DNA from: Comamonas aquatica NBRC 14918
Lineage (GTDB): Bacteria > Pseudomonadota > Gammaproteobacteria > Burkholderiales > Burkholderiaceae_C
Direction of reading: 5' to 3'
Length of the DNA stretch: 64,000 nt
NCBI RefSeq assembly: GCF_000739875.1
Contig: NZ_BBJR01000038.1
Coordinates: 1 to 64,000, forward strand
The notes under the pieces are model-generated. The model did no database searches, was not told where the DNA came from, and saw only the letters and a list, made by a program, of their open reading frames with translations. Positions 1 to 8,845 of the stretch are shown piece by piece. Every line of letters begins with the position of its first letter. The first letter of the stretch is position 1. Position numbers and translations under genes: made by a program.

Positions 1-887
1 CGATTCACATCAGCCGTGAACTCCTGCGTAACGGCGGCAAGACTTGCTACCGAGCTACAAAAGCAGACGAGGCGGCCTGGGAGCGAGCACGCCGCCCAAA
101 GACGTGCAAGTTGGCCTGCAACCCTGAGCTGGCGCAAATAGTGGCGGGTAAATTGCAGAGTCAGTGGTCGCCCGAGCAAATAGCAGGGTGGCTCAAACGA
201 ACTTACCCGGGCGCAAAGGATTTGCAGGTGTCTCACGAAGCCATCTACCGCACGCTCTTTGTTCAAACACGCGGGGCTTTAAAGAAAGAGCTTCTGGAGC
301 ACCTGCGGCGTACCCGGGGGATGCGTCGCTCACGCCACTACACGCAGAAAACACCCATCCATGGGCGTATCGTCGATGCAGTGCCCATCAGCGAGCGTCC
401 AGCCTGCATTCAGGATCGGGCAGTTCCAGGCCACTGGGAAGGCGACCTGTTGTTCGGCGATGCCTACAGCCAGATTGCGACGCTGGTCGAGCGACACACG
501 CGCTACGTGATGCTGGTCAAGCTGGTGGACAAAGACTCCTACACCGTCGCTGCGGCGCTGGCCAGGCATGCACAGATCTTGCCACAAGAGCTCTATCGCT
601 CCTTGACCTGGGATCGAGGATCGGAGATGGCGGGGCACAAGCGCTTCACGGTGGCCACCGACATCCAGGTCTACTTCTGCGATCCGCAAAATCCATGGCA
701 GCGCGGAACGAACGAGAACACCAATGGGTTACTCAGGCAGTATCTGCCCAAGGGCCTCGACATCTCGGGCTACTCACAAGATGAGTTGGATGCGATTGCC
801 CGAAAGCTAAATGAGCGGCCCAGGAAAACCTTAGGGTACAGAACCCCGGCTGAGATGTTTAACGAGTGCGTTGCATCGACCGGTTGA
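1..887 (+). CDS. IS30-family transposase, 5' end outside window
   Basis: DDE transposase that cuts and joins IS30-family ends. The frame has no start inside the window and begins in what looks like the N-terminal helix-turn-helix (ISRELLRNGG). It continues with the family motifs RRPKTCKLA and WSPEQIAGWL. The catalytic triad is visible: D in HWEGDLLFG, D in LTWDRGSEM, and E in RGTNENTNGLLRQ, followed by the conserved LNERPRKTLGYRTPAEMF end. A TTG at 111 could be read as a start, but the homology runs upstream of it, so the gene is simply cut by the window edge. The visible part has no frameshift or stop, so the element may be intact. Confidence 0.93.
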   Translation, partial: IHISRELLRNGGKTCYRATKADEAAWERARRPKTCKLACNPELAQIVAGKLQSQWSPEQIAGWLKRTYPGAKDLQVSHEAIYRTLFVQTRGALKKELLEHLRRTRGMRRSRHYTQKTPIHGRIVDAVPISERPACIQDRAVPGHWEGDLLFGDAYSQIATLVERHTRYVMLVKLVDKDSYTVAAALARHAQILPQELYRSLTWDRGSEMAGHKRFTVATDIQVYFCDPQNPWQRGTNENTNGLLRQYLPKGLDISGYSQDELDAIARKLNERPRKTLGYRTPAEMFNECVASTG

Positions 888-905
888 ATCCACAGTCGAA
901 AGCAG
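1..905 (+). mobile_element. IS30-family insertion sequence, 3' part
   Basis: The window opens inside an IS30-family element; its left end lies outside. The transposase frame is open from base 3 to the stop at 885-887. IS30 elements usually end within a few tens of bases of the transposase stop, and the sequence around the stop (GCGTTGCATCGACCGGTTGA, 868-887) looks like the terminal inverted repeat region. The exact right end and any target duplication cannot be fixed without the left end, so the end coordinate is approximate. Confidence 0.7.
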
Positions 906-1226
906 CCTCTCAAACTTCTTGGCTCCGCTTGCCAAAGCCCCCCTGCGCGCGCAAGCGTCGCGCCCCACGTTGGGCTGTCCTTCATATTTCCGGCGGCTGT
1001 CTGAGCGAAGCGCTGCAAGCGCGCAGTGAGTTCCGCCGGACAAGCCCGCTGCAAGCGTCGTCTTTTCTTTCCCCGGTTTCTTTTGACGAAGCAAAAGAAA
1101 TCGGGTCGCCGCCGCGCGATAAGCGGCCTCTGCAAACAAACACACCGCAAAAGCCAAACCAAGAAGCACAACAAAAAAAACATAGCTACCAGTGCTTACC
1201 AGATAAGCGCTATAGCCCAAAAACAT
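888..1226. repeat. Repeat-rich spacer: inverted-repeat modules
   Basis: This stretch between the IS element and the ABC operon has no convincing gene; the open frames on both strands lack family features. It holds recognisable repeat modules. One has arms CCGGCGG (990-996) and CCGCCGG (1033-1039). Another is a long hairpin, CCCGGTTTCTTTTG (1072-1085) with CAAAAGAAATCGGG (1092-1105), one G-T pair. I recall this TTTCTTTTG..CAAAAGAAA module as scattered through Acidovorax-like genomes. A copy of the AGCTGC-type dispersed element lies at about 1180-1220. Confidence 0.6.
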
Positions 1227-1263
1227 CTATAAAACAAGAAAGACCCACAGCCGAAGCCGTGGG
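1226..1263 (-). terminator. Rho-independent terminator of the peptide ABC operon
   Basis: Read on the minus strand: an 8-bp stem CCCACGGC/GCTGTGGG closed by a TTCG tetraloop (1244-1263), followed by a T-rich run (TCTTTCTTGTTTT). It lies about 55 bases past the stop of the ATPase gene at 1317 and fits the end of the importer operon. Confidence 0.8.
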
Positions 1264-1316
1264 CCTTCTCATCCAAACCAAGTTGTGAAAGCAGCGGTCC
1301 CCCAGCTGCCCCACGT

Positions 1317-3065
1317 TCAGTGCACGTGCGCAATATCCGGAATCGCTGCCATCAAATCCTTGGTATAGGCATGCTGCGGATCGTCCAGCACCACCTGCGC
1401 ATCGCCCACTTCCACCAGCTTGCCGCGCTGCATGACGCCGATGTCGTCGCACATGTGGCGGATCACAGCCAGGTTGTGGCTGATGAGCAGATAGGTCAGG
1501 CCGAACTCGTCCTGCAGGTCGCGCATCAGGTTCAGCACCTGGGCCTGCACGGACACGTCCAGGGCCGAGGTGGGTTCGTCGCAGATGATGAACTCCGGCT
1601 TGCTGGCCAGGGCGCGCGCCACGGCGATGCGCTGGCGTTGGCCGCCCGAGAACTGGTGCGGGTACTTCTTGGCGTCGTCGGGCTTCATGCGCACGCGGCG
1701 CAGGGCTTCCTGCACGCGCTCGGCGGTCTCGGCGGGGCCGCTGGTCAGGCCCAGCACCACCAGGGGTTCGGCAATCAGCTGCTCCACCGTCCAGCGTGGG
1801 TTCAGGCTGGCGTACGGGTCCTGGAAGATCATCTGGAAGCGCCGGCGCATGGCCACGGTGTTGGCGGCGGGGCTCCATTTGTCCACACCGTCGAACAGGA
1901 TCTGGCCGCTGGTGGGCGGGGTCAGCCCGGCCACCATGCGTGCCACGGTGGATTTGCCGGAGCCGGATTCGCCCACCAGGCCGAAGGTCGTGCCCTTGCG
2001 GATGCGGAAGCTGACGTGGTCGGCCGCCTTGAGGATTTTCTTCTCCTCGCGCGCCAGCAGGCGGGCCAGCCAGCCGGCTGACAGGTCATAGTCCTTGCAC
2101 AGGTCTTTGACCTCCAACAGCGGCTTTTCGCTCGCCCCATCTGCGTCAGCAGCTATGGTTTTTGGCACCCAGGGCACGGCCTTGGCGACCGGGCCACCGC
2201 CCACTTCGGGCACGGGCAGGCGTTCCACGCGCTGGTGCACGCTGGGGATGGCGGCCATCAGCACCTGGGTGTAGGGGTCGCGCGGGGCGTCCAGCACCTG
2301 GCGCACGGGCCCGGTTTCCAGCACCCGGCCGTGGTACATGACCATGACGCGATCGGCCGTCTCGGCGATCACGCCCATGTCGTGCGTGATCAGCATGGCG
2401 GCGGCACCGCGCTCCTTGCAGACGCGGCGCAGCAGGGCAATGATCTGCGCCTGCACCGACACGTCGAGCGCCGTGGTGGGCTCGTCGGCAATGATCAGCT
2501 CGGGTTCGGCGCACAGCGCCAGGGCAATCGCCACGCGCTGGCGCATGCCGCCCGAGAACTGGTGCGGGTACTGCGCCATGCGTTCCTTGGCATGGGGGAT
2601 TTCCACCTCTTCCAGCAGCGCCAGGGCGCGGGCTTCGGCTTCCTTCTCGCTCACCGGCAGGTGGGTGCGGATGGTTTCCACCAGGTGGCCGCCCACGGTG
2701 TAGACCGGGTTCAGGCTGGTCAGCGGGTCCTGGAAGATGGTGCCGATGCGCTTGCCGCGGATGCGGCGCAGGTCTTCGCCCTGCAGGTGGTCGATGCGCA
2801 GGCCCTGCAGCTCCACCGTGCCGCCGGAGATGCGGCCCGGGGCCTCGATCAGGCCGGTGACGGCCGAGCCGGTCATGGACTTGCCGGCGCCGGATTCACC
2901 GACCACGCCCAGGATTTCGCAGGGGAAGATGTCGAAGGAGACGTCGTGCAGCACGTGCACAGGGCCCTTGTAGGTGTCGAAGGTGACGCTGAGGTTGCGC
3001 ACGCGCAGCACGGGGGTGCCGGTGACATCACCGGCAGGCACGGGTTGGTGTGTGTCTGGGGTCAT
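1317..3065 (-). CDS. Peptide ABC transporter, double ATP-binding protein
   Basis: Energises a peptide/opine-type importer; a fusion of DppD-like and DppF-like ATPases (582 aa) of the GsiA/YejF type. Both halves carry full motifs. Walker A is GESGAGKS and GESGSGKS, the signatures are FSGGMRQR and FSGGQRQR, and Walker B is IIADEPTTALD and IICDEPTSALD. The ATG at 3063-3065 was chosen because it follows the permease stop by two bases and places the family start MTPDTHQ first. Upstream in-frame codons run into the permease. The interdomain linker (about 2143-2163) contains a piece of the dispersed AGCTGC repeat in frame. It is the last gene of the minus-strand operon. Substrate not determined. Confidence 0.92.
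   Translation of the reverse strand: MTPDTHQPVPAGDVTGTPVLRVRNLSVTFDTYKGPVHVLHDVSFDIFPCEILGVVGESGAGKSMTGSAVTGLIEAPGRISGGTVELQGLRIDHLQGEDLRRIRGKRIGTIFQDPLTSLNPVYTVGGHLVETIRTHLPVSEKEAEARALALLEEVEIPHAKERMAQYPHQFSGGMRQRVAIALALCAEPELIIADEPTTALDVSVQAQIIALLRRVCKERGAAAMLITHDMGVIAETADRVMVMYHGRVLETGPVRQVLDAPRDPYTQVLMAAIPSVHQRVERLPVPEVGGGPVAKAVPWVPKTIAADADGASEKPLLEVKDLCKDYDLSAGWLARLLAREEKKILKAADHVSFRIRKGTTFGLVGESGSGKSTVARMVAGLTPPTSGQILFDGVDKWSPAANTVAMRRRFQMIFQDPYASLNPRWTVEQLIAEPLVVLGLTSGPAETAERVQEALRRVRMKPDDAKKYPHQFSGGQRQRIAVARALASKPEFIICDEPTSALDVSVQAQVLNLMRDLQDEFGLTYLLISHNLAVIRHMCDDIGVMQRGKLVEVGDAQVVLDDPQHAYTKDLMAAIPDIAHVH
2143..2163 (-). repeat. Dispersed AGCTGC-type repeat core inside a coding region
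   Basis: The minus strand reads AAAACCATAGCTGCTGACGC here, the same core (CCATAGCTGC) seen in intergenic copies at 8627, 29488 and 44569. It encodes the linker residues TIAADAD between the two ATPase halves. Confidence 0.5.
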
Positions 3066-3067
3066 GT

Positions 3068-4006
3068 TTATTGCAGCTTGGGGTTCAGGGCGTCGCGCAG
3101 CCAGTCGCCGACCAGGTTCACGGACAGGGCCAGGGCCAGCAGTACCAGCGAAGGGAACAGCAGGATCCACCATTCGCCGGAGAACAAGAAGCTCTGGCCG
3201 ATGCGGATCAGCGTGCCCAGCGAGGGCGCGGTGGGCGGCAGGCCGACACCGAGGTAGGACAGCGTGGACTCGGCCACGATGGCGTGCGCAAAGCTGATGG
3301 TGGCGATCACCAGGATGGGCGCCAGCATGTTGGGCAGGATGTGCTTGGTGAGGATGGCCGTCTTGCTGCGGCCGATGAGCTGGGCAGCCAGCACATAGTC
3401 CTTCTGCTTTTCCACCATCACGGCGCCGCGCACGGTGCGCGCGTACTGCACCCAGTCGGACAGGCCGATGGCGATGATGATCACGAACACGGCCATGTCG
3501 TCGCGGTAGCCCTCGGGCAGCAGGCCGCGCGCGATGCCGAAGATCAGCAGCGCCACCAGGATGACCGGGAAGGTCAGCTGCACGTCGGCGATGCGCATCA
3601 GCAGGGTGTCGAACCAGCCACCGGCATAGCCGGCGATCAGGCCCAGCGGCACACCGATGATCAGCGACAGCGCCACGGCCGACACGCCCACGAACACGGA
3701 CATGCGCAGGCCATACAGGATGGCCGAGTACACGTCACGGCCCTGGTCGTCCGCCCCCAGGGGGTAGAACATCTCACCCATGCCCTGGCTCCAGGGTGGG
3801 GTGAAGGCGTCCATCAGGTCCAGGCTGCCCGGATCGAAGGGGTTGTGCAGCGCCAGCAGCGGCGCGCAAATGGTGGCCAGCACCAGCAGGGCCAGCACGC
3901 CGGTGGCCACTTGGACCAGGCGCGAACGGGCAAAAGCGCGCTTGACGGGCGAGTCGCTGGCCTTCCAGCCGGTCGGGGCCGGCGCGGGTTTGAGAGATTC
4001 GGTCAT
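3068..4006 (-). CDS. Peptide ABC transporter permease (DppC-like)
   Basis: Inner-membrane permease of the BPD-transport-1 family, 312 aa, the DppC/OppC side of the heterodimer. It has an N-terminal cytoplasmic segment, one membrane helix (LVQVATGVLALLVLATICAPLL), the periplasmic part with PLGADDQGRDVYS, and the five-helix core with the EAA-loop region (DYVLAAQLIGRSKTAILTKHILPN). The ATG at 4004-4006 is preceded on the minus strand by AAGGGGGC, a good ribosome site. The first in-frame ATG, further upstream, would overlap the neighbouring permease more deeply. Operon partner of the genes on either side; spacing is 2 and 10 bases. Confidence 0.93.
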   Translation of the reverse strand: MTESLKPAPAPTGWKASDSPVKRAFARSRLVQVATGVLALLVLATICAPLLALHNPFDPGSLDLMDAFTPPWSQGMGEMFYPLGADDQGRDVYSAILYGLRMSVFVGVSAVALSLIIGVPLGLIAGYAGGWFDTLLMRIADVQLTFPVILVALLIFGIARGLLPEGYRDDMAVFVIIIAIGLSDWVQYARTVRGAVMVEKQKDYVLAAQLIGRSKTAILTKHILPNMLAPILVIATISFAHAIVAESTLSYLGVGLPPTAPSLGTLIRIGQSFLFSGEWWILLFPSLVLLALALSVNLVGDWLRDALNPKLQ

Positions 4007-4016
4007 TGCAGCCCCC

Positions 4017-4982
4017 TTATTTCTTTCGCAGGCGGGGGTCCACCAGCACATACAAAAAGTCCACGAACAGGTTGATCACCACGTACAGCAGCGCGATGAA
4101 CATCAGGTAGGCGGCAATCAGCGGCACGTCCACACCCTGCACCGAGGAGATGAACAACAGGCCCACGCCCGGCCACTGGAACACGGTTTCCGTGACGATG
4201 GCAAAGGCGATCAGCGAGCCGATCTGCAGGCCGGCAATGGTGATCACGGGGATCAGCGTGTTGCGCAGCGCATGGCCGAAGTACAGGCTTTTCTCATGCA
4301 GACCGCGCGCACGGCCGAAGCGGATGTAGTCGGAGCGCAGCACCTCCAGCATCTCGGCACGCACCAGGCGCATGATCAGCGTCATGTTGTAGAAGCCCAG
4401 CGTGATGGCCGGCATGATGAGCGCCGCCCAGCCCGAGGCCGTGAGGAAACCGGTCTCCCAGCCGCCGATCTTGACGGTCTCGCCCCGCCCAAAGGACGGC
4501 AGCCAGCGCAATTCGACGGCGAACAGATAGATCAGACCAATACCAATCAGGAAGGTCGGAAGTGACACACCCACCAGCGACACCGTCATGATGGAGCGGC
4601 TGAGCCACCCATCCTTGCGGATCGCGGTATAGACACCCAGCACCACGCCGATCACCAGCGCCAGCACGGCGGCGGTCATGGCCAGCTCCAGCGTGGCGGG
4701 CAGACGTTCGGCAATCACGTCGGCCACGGGGCGCTTCAAGCGGTACGAGATCCCCAGATCCCCCTGTACCACCTTGCCCACATAGGACAGGTATTGCATG
4801 GGGACGGATTTGTTGAAGCCCAGCTCTTCGACCAGGGCTGTGCGTTCTTCCAGCGTGGCGTCTTCGCCCAACAAGCTGATGGTGGGGTCGCCAATGTGGC
4901 GAAACACCATGAAGGAAATAAGCGAGACGGCCAGCAGTACCAAAACTGACTGGCCCAGTCTGCGCAGCAGATGGACCAGCAT
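4017..4982 (-). CDS. Peptide ABC transporter permease (DppB-like)
   Basis: Inner-membrane permease, 321 aa, of the DppB/OppB type. It starts with the typical amphipathic MLVHLLRRLGQSVLVLLAVSL helix. It has the periplasmic segment with GDLGISY, further membrane helices, and the EAA loop (DYIRFGRARGLHEKSLYFGHALRN) that contacts the ATPase, then the family ending DFLYVLVDPRLRKK. It lies four bases after the binding-protein stop and ten bases before the second permease, so the four genes form one operon. Confidence 0.94.
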   Translation of the reverse strand: MLVHLLRRLGQSVLVLLAVSLISFMVFRHIGDPTISLLGEDATLEERTALVEELGFNKSVPMQYLSYVGKVVQGDLGISYRLKRPVADVIAERLPATLELAMTAAVLALVIGVVLGVYTAIRKDGWLSRSIMTVSLVGVSLPTFLIGIGLIYLFAVELRWLPSFGRGETVKIGGWETGFLTASGWAALIMPAITLGFYNMTLIMRLVRAEMLEVLRSDYIRFGRARGLHEKSLYFGHALRNTLIPVITIAGLQIGSLIAFAIVTETVFQWPGVGLLFISSVQGVDVPLIAAYLMFIALLYVVINLFVDFLYVLVDPRLRKK

Positions 4983-4986
4983 GGTT

Positions 4987-6588
4987 TTACTTCGCGTTCT
5001 TGTTGATCTTCACGTCCTTGAAGTGCAGCACGTTGTCGGGGTGCACGGGAACGTCGATGGATTTGACCGAGGCGAAATGGATGACCTGGTCATGCAGCGG
5101 GATGTAGAAGCGGTCCTTTTGCACCACCTTCCAGATGTCCTTGATCGTGGCGTTGCGCTTGGCCACATCGCTTTCCGAGGACAGCGAGATGATCTTGGCG
5201 TCCAGATCGGGATTGCTGTAGTGCGTGGCGTTCTGCGCGCCGCGGCCTTCCTTGCCGCGCGTGGCGACCAGGAAGTCGAAGATGTAGGCCGAGTCATAGG
5301 TCGGCACGCCCCAGCCATACAGGTAGAAGTCGCTGTCGGCATTGACGGTGGACACGCTGTGCTGCGCGATGGGGCGCGAGGACACTTCGGTCTTGATACC
5401 CACGCGGCCCAGGAAGCCGGCAATCGCGGTGCTGATGGCTTCGTCGTTCACGTAGCGGTCGTTGGGGGTGTGCAGGGTGATGGTGAAGCCGTCGGGGTAG
5501 CCCGCTTCCTTCAGCAGCGCCTTGGCCTTGTTCACGTCGGCCTTGGGGTAGGCCGCCATGGCCTTGTCGTAGCCGTTGACGAACGGAGGCGCCATCACGC
5601 CCGAGGGGTTGGACAGGCCGCGCATCACCGAGCGCTTGATGGCGTCACGGTCGATGGCCAGTTCCATGGCTTCACGCACCTTGGGGTCGGCCAGGGGGTT
5701 TTTGCCCTTGACGTTGCTGGACTTCAGCTCGGGCGAACCGACATTCAGCCCCAGGAAGATGGAGCGGTTTTCCGGACCTTCGTTGATGCGCAGCTTGGCA
5801 TCCTGCTTCAGGCGTGCCACGTCCTGCGCGGGGATGTCCTGGGCAAAGTCCACCTCGCCGGACAGCAGGGCCGCCACGCGGGTGGCGGGCGACTTGATGG
5901 GCAGGTACACCAGCTCGGTCACCTGCAGCGGGAACTGGCCCTTGCCCCAGTAGTTGGGGTTTTGCTTCATCACCGTGCGGCTGTCTACTTCGCGCGTGGT
6001 CAGCACGAAGGCGCCCGTGCCGTTGACGGCGCGCGTGGCGCCGTTTTCGGTCTTGCTGGTGGCGTCTTGCGTCTCCAGCGCGCCATTGGCCTTGGCCCAC
6101 TCCTCATTCATGATGAAGATGTTGGTCAGGTTGTTCGGGAAAATCAGGTTCGGGCCCTTGGTCTTGACGTGCACCGTCAGGTTGTCCACCGCGGTGATGC
6201 TGTCCACCGAGGCCAGCAGCGACTTGACCTGGGCGTTGGGCCCCTTGGCACGGTTCAGCGAGAACACCACGTCCTTGGCCGTCAGCGGCTTGCCGTCGTG
6301 GAACTTCACATTGGGACGGATCTTGAATTCCCAGACCGTGGGGTCGTTCGCCAGCATCTTCCACTCGGTGGCCAGCAGCGGCTGCAGCTTGCCGTCCTTG
6401 GTGCGGTTCAGCAGGGTTTCATACATCTGGTGCATCAACACGAAGTTGGTGCCCGTGTTGAACACATGAGGGTCCAGGGTGGTCACGTCGGCCGATCGGG
6501 CCCAGCGCACGGTCTCGGCCTGTGCCAGTGCGACGGAGGTCAGCAGGCCGGCGGCCAGCATGGCGGTGCCCAGAGTCTTCAAAATCAT
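4987..6588 (-). CDS. Peptide-type ABC transporter substrate-binding protein
   Basis: Periplasmic solute-binding protein of family 5 (SBP_bac_5), 533 aa. Signal peptide at residues 1-24 (hydrophobic core, ending ALAQA). Family features are TTLDPHVFNTGT, the GKPLTAKDVVFSLNRA block and KQNPNYWGKG. I prefer the start at 6588 because GGAGA (6594-6598) sits correctly before it. An ATG four codons earlier (6600) has no ribosome site and would contain this one. First gene of the importer operon. Family 5 proteins bind di- and oligopeptides, glutathione, nickel chelates or opines; nothing here decides which. Confidence 0.93.
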   Translation of the reverse strand: MILKTLGTAMLAAGLLTSVALAQAETVRWARSADVTTLDPHVFNTGTNFVLMHQMYETLLNRTKDGKLQPLLATEWKMLANDPTVWEFKIRPNVKFHDGKPLTAKDVVFSLNRAKGPNAQVKSLLASVDSITAVDNLTVHVKTKGPNLIFPNNLTNIFIMNEEWAKANGALETQDATSKTENGATRAVNGTGAFVLTTREVDSRTVMKQNPNYWGKGQFPLQVTELVYLPIKSPATRVAALLSGEVDFAQDIPAQDVARLKQDAKLRINEGPENRSIFLGLNVGSPELKSSNVKGKNPLADPKVREAMELAIDRDAIKRSVMRGLSNPSGVMAPPFVNGYDKAMAAYPKADVNKAKALLKEAGYPDGFTITLHTPNDRYVNDEAISTAIAGFLGRVGIKTEVSSRPIAQHSVSTVNADSDFYLYGWGVPTYDSAYIFDFLVATRGKEGRGAQNATHYSNPDLDAKIISLSSESDVAKRNATIKDIWKVVQKDRFYIPLHDQVIHFASVKSIDVPVHPDNVLHFKDVKINKNAK

Positions 6589-6910
6589 CTTCGTCTCCAT
6601 AAGAAGGTGAAAGGTTGACGGTATGCCACGGGCCGCCCGGGAGCGGCGCTAGGGTTAGGCCTAGCAAGCAAGAAATGCTCCTGTTGCGGTGCGTACCGTC
6701 TGTCGCTTGTGTTGTTATGCGCTCATCTTAATATCGAAGCACACCCAACGCCACGCAATAAGCTCATGCATTTCTGTGCCTTCACGCAAAAATCCTTGTG
6801 TGACCGCCCCAGGCACGGTATGCGCGAATGCCGGACAATGGGGGGCGCCCACTTCCGCGGTGGTCGCACGCTCTGTTTTGACTCTGGGCGCCAACCCGCC
6901 CGTTTGCCGC
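6589..6910. other. Divergent intergenic region, no gene seen
   Basis: This spacer lies between the binding-protein gene and the histidine phosphatase and must carry promoters for both directions. On the minus strand TTGGGTGTGCTTCGATATTAAG has weak sigma-70 character, but I would not assign boxes. No gene, tRNA or clear operator is visible; the phosphatase frame is open back to 6689, but that part lacks family sequence. Confidence 0.5.
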
Positions 6911-7552
6911 ATGCACGCTACCCGTATCGTTGCCATCCGCCATGGCGAAACTTCCTGGAATGTCGATGCCCGTATCCAGGGGCATCTGGACATTCCCCTG
7001 AACGACGTGGGCCTGTGGCAGGCCCAGCGTGCCGGTGCTGCGCTGGCCGACGAGCACTTTGACGCCATCTACAGCAGCGACCTGCAGCGCGCCCTGGTGA
7101 CCGCCCAGGCGCTGGGCCAGGCCACGGGCTGCCCGGTGCAGCCCGACACCGGGCTGCGTGAGCGCTGCTTTGGCAGCTTCGAGGGCCGCACCTTCCACGA
7201 CATCGAGGCCAGCGCGCCCGAGCACGCGCGGCGCTGGCGCAAGCGCGACCCCGAATTCGTGCCCGATGGCGGCGGCGAGTCGCTGCACATGCTGCGCGGG
7301 CGCATCCAGCACACCGTGGACCGCCTGGCGGCCCAGCACCTGGGCGGGCAGATCGCCCTGGTGGCACACGGCGGCGTGATGGATATCCTCTACCGCCTGG
7401 CCACGCGCCAGGACCTGCAGGCCCCGCGCGCCTGGGAGTTGGGCAACGCCGCCATCAACCGCCTGCTGTGGACGCCCGAGGGCCTGACCCTGGTCGGCTG
7501 GGGCGATGTCAGCCACCTGCAGCACACCAGTCGCGATGAATTCGTGAGCTAA
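6911..7552 (+). CDS. Histidine phosphatase family protein (PhoE/GpmB-like)
   Basis: Phosphoryl-group hydrolase of the phosphoglycerate mutase superfamily, 213 aa. The phospho-histidine motif RHGET follows the first strand (IVAIRHGETSWN). A second basic motif is SSDLQRALVTAQ, the acid-base glutamate region is ERCFGSFEG, and the second catalytic histidine is in LVAHGGVMD. The frame is open upstream, but the ATG at 6911 places the first beta-strand exactly as in the family. It is monocistronic on the plus strand between two minus-strand operons. The substrate is unknown; such proteins range from small-molecule phosphatases to cofactor-independent mutase relatives. Confidence 0.88.
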   Translation: MHATRIVAIRHGETSWNVDARIQGHLDIPLNDVGLWQAQRAGAALADEHFDAIYSSDLQRALVTAQALGQATGCPVQPDTGLRERCFGSFEGRTFHDIEASAPEHARRWRKRDPEFVPDGGGESLHMLRGRIQHTVDRLAAQHLGGQIALVAHGGVMDILYRLATRQDLQAPRAWELGNAAINRLLWTPEGLTLVGWGDVSHLQHTSRDEFVS

Positions 7553-7650
7553 AAACAACAAAAAAGAAACCAAGCGCGCCCACCCCGCGCCGATGTTTCA
7601 GGCCTTTTGGGGCCAAAACGACCGCAGGACGGGCGCCAGGCGCTCTGCTT

Positions 7651-8610
7651 TTAGTGGCTGGCCGACCACGGCGTGCCGTCGGCCGCCAGGGTTTCCCCCT
7701 TCTTCTGCGTGATCAGGCCATAGCACTCGGGGTGGCGGTGCAGGTCGAAGTTGAAGGTGGTGCGCTTGTAGACGGCGCAGAAATCCAGGTCGGCGCGGCC
7801 CAGCACCACCTCGTCGCCCTTGGTCACGCAGCGTGCAACCACCTCGCCGCTGGGCGCCACCAGCAGGCTGCCGGCAATGCTGTCCACGCCCTCTTCCACC
7901 CCGCCCTTGGCCACGCTGGCCACCCAGCAACCGTTCTGGTAGGCCCCGGCCTGCACGGACAGCTGGTTGTGGAACAGCGACAGGTCATCGTGCTGCGGCG
8001 CGGGGGCGTTGTGCACCGGCGTGTTGTAGCCGATGAAGATCATCTCCGCCCCCTGCAGCGCCATCACGCGGTAGCTCTCGGCCCAGCGGCGGTCGTTGCA
8101 CAGCGCCATGCCCACGGTACCGCCAAAGGCCTGGTACACATCGAAGGACTTGCCGGGTGTGAAATAGCGCTTTTCCAGGTGCTGGAACTGGCGCCAGGGC
8201 TCGTGCTCGAAATGGCCGGGCACATGGATCTTGCGGTACTTGCCGACGATGACACCCGTGCGGTCGACCAGGATGGCGGTGTTGTACTGCACCAGGGCCG
8301 CGCCCTCCTCGGCCAGCTCGGCGTAGCCCAGGTAAAAGCCGATGCCCAGGGTGCGCGCCAGATCGAACAGCGGCTGCGTGTCGGCATTCGGCATGCTGCG
8401 CTCGTAGTAGCGGTGCAGCTCGGCCACATCCTCGATGTACCAGCGCGGAAAGAAGGTGGTCAGCGCCAACTCGGGGTAGACGATGACATCCGCCCCCAGG
8501 CTGTGGGCCTCGCGCATCATGGCGCACAGGCGGCGCACCACGCTGGCGCGGGAGTCGGCCTTCTGCACCGGACCCAGTTGGCCCAGGGCGACATTGACGA
8601 TACGGGTCAT
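7651..8610 (-). CDS. N-carbamoyl-D-amino-acid hydrolase-like nitrilase-superfamily enzyme
   Basis: Carbon-nitrogen hydrolase (319 aa) that should split an N-carbamoyl amino acid into amino acid, CO2 and ammonia. It closely resembles Agrobacterium D-carbamoylase (from memory: ELALTTFFPRW, GKYRKIH, ICNDRRWPE, YNTPTHNPPVPQHD). The catalytic triad is in place: Glu47 (YPELAL), Lys127 (YRKIH) and Cys171 (ALCNDRRW). The start at 8610 has GAGAG upstream and gives the family N-terminus; the longer frame runs into a repeat element. It is the last gene of the minus-strand catabolic set with dpaL and the M20 hydrolase, 233 bases after the latter. The D-specificity is inferred, not shown. Confidence 0.88.
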   Translation of the reverse strand: MTRIVNVALGQLGPVQKADSRASVVRRLCAMMREAHSLGADVIVYPELALTTFFPRWYIEDVAELHRYYERSMPNADTQPLFDLARTLGIGFYLGYAELAEEGAALVQYNTAILVDRTGVIVGKYRKIHVPGHFEHEPWRQFQHLEKRYFTPGKSFDVYQAFGGTVGMALCNDRRWAESYRVMALQGAEMIFIGYNTPVHNAPAPQHDDLSLFHNQLSVQAGAYQNGCWVASVAKGGVEEGVDSIAGSLLVAPSGEVVARCVTKGDEVVLGRADLDFCAVYKRTTFNFDLHRHPECYGLITQKKGETLAADGTPWSASH

Positions 8611-8616
8611 AGCATT

Positions 8617-8660
8617 CTCTCTTTCAAAACCATAGCTGCCAGCGCTCTTAGAGCAAGGGC
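8617..8660. repeat. Dispersed AGCTGC-type palindromic repeat
   Basis: Contains CCATAGCTGCCAGCGCTCTT, then GAGCAAGGGCTGGTGGCCAA: the same arrangement of half-sites as the copy between groES and groEL. It lies in the leader of the carbamoyl hydrolase gene. Confidence 0.6.
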
Positions 8661-8714
8661 TGGTGGCCAATTTCATTCATATTGCAATCGATCAGGTGCT
8701 ACCACCGCCCTGTG

Positions 8715-8845
8715 CGCCTGGCGCAGCCCACACCAGCGCCGCCGAGCCAGGGCAGCCCCGCAGCGAGGGCCGCTTCCCCCTGCCCGCAACGCGCTGCGGT
8801 GCGAGCGCGGGGGCAAGGCGCGCAGCGCCACAGGGGGGGGCCCTC
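8715..8845 (-). repeat. GC-rich post-stop repeat, copy A
   Basis: Read on the minus strand it begins CCCCCTGTGGCGCTGCGCGC directly at the stop of the M20 hydrolase gene and continues with TTGCGGGCAGGGGGA and CTCGCTGCGGGGC. Nearly the same sequence in the same relation to a stop codon occurs at 13388 and, shorter, at 14910 on the plus strand. Confidence 0.75.

Noticed and set aside
4798..6618. Long plus-strand open frame opposite the peptide-binding protein gene
   Set aside because: No family features, His/Val/Gly-rich shadow of the genuine minus-strand gene.
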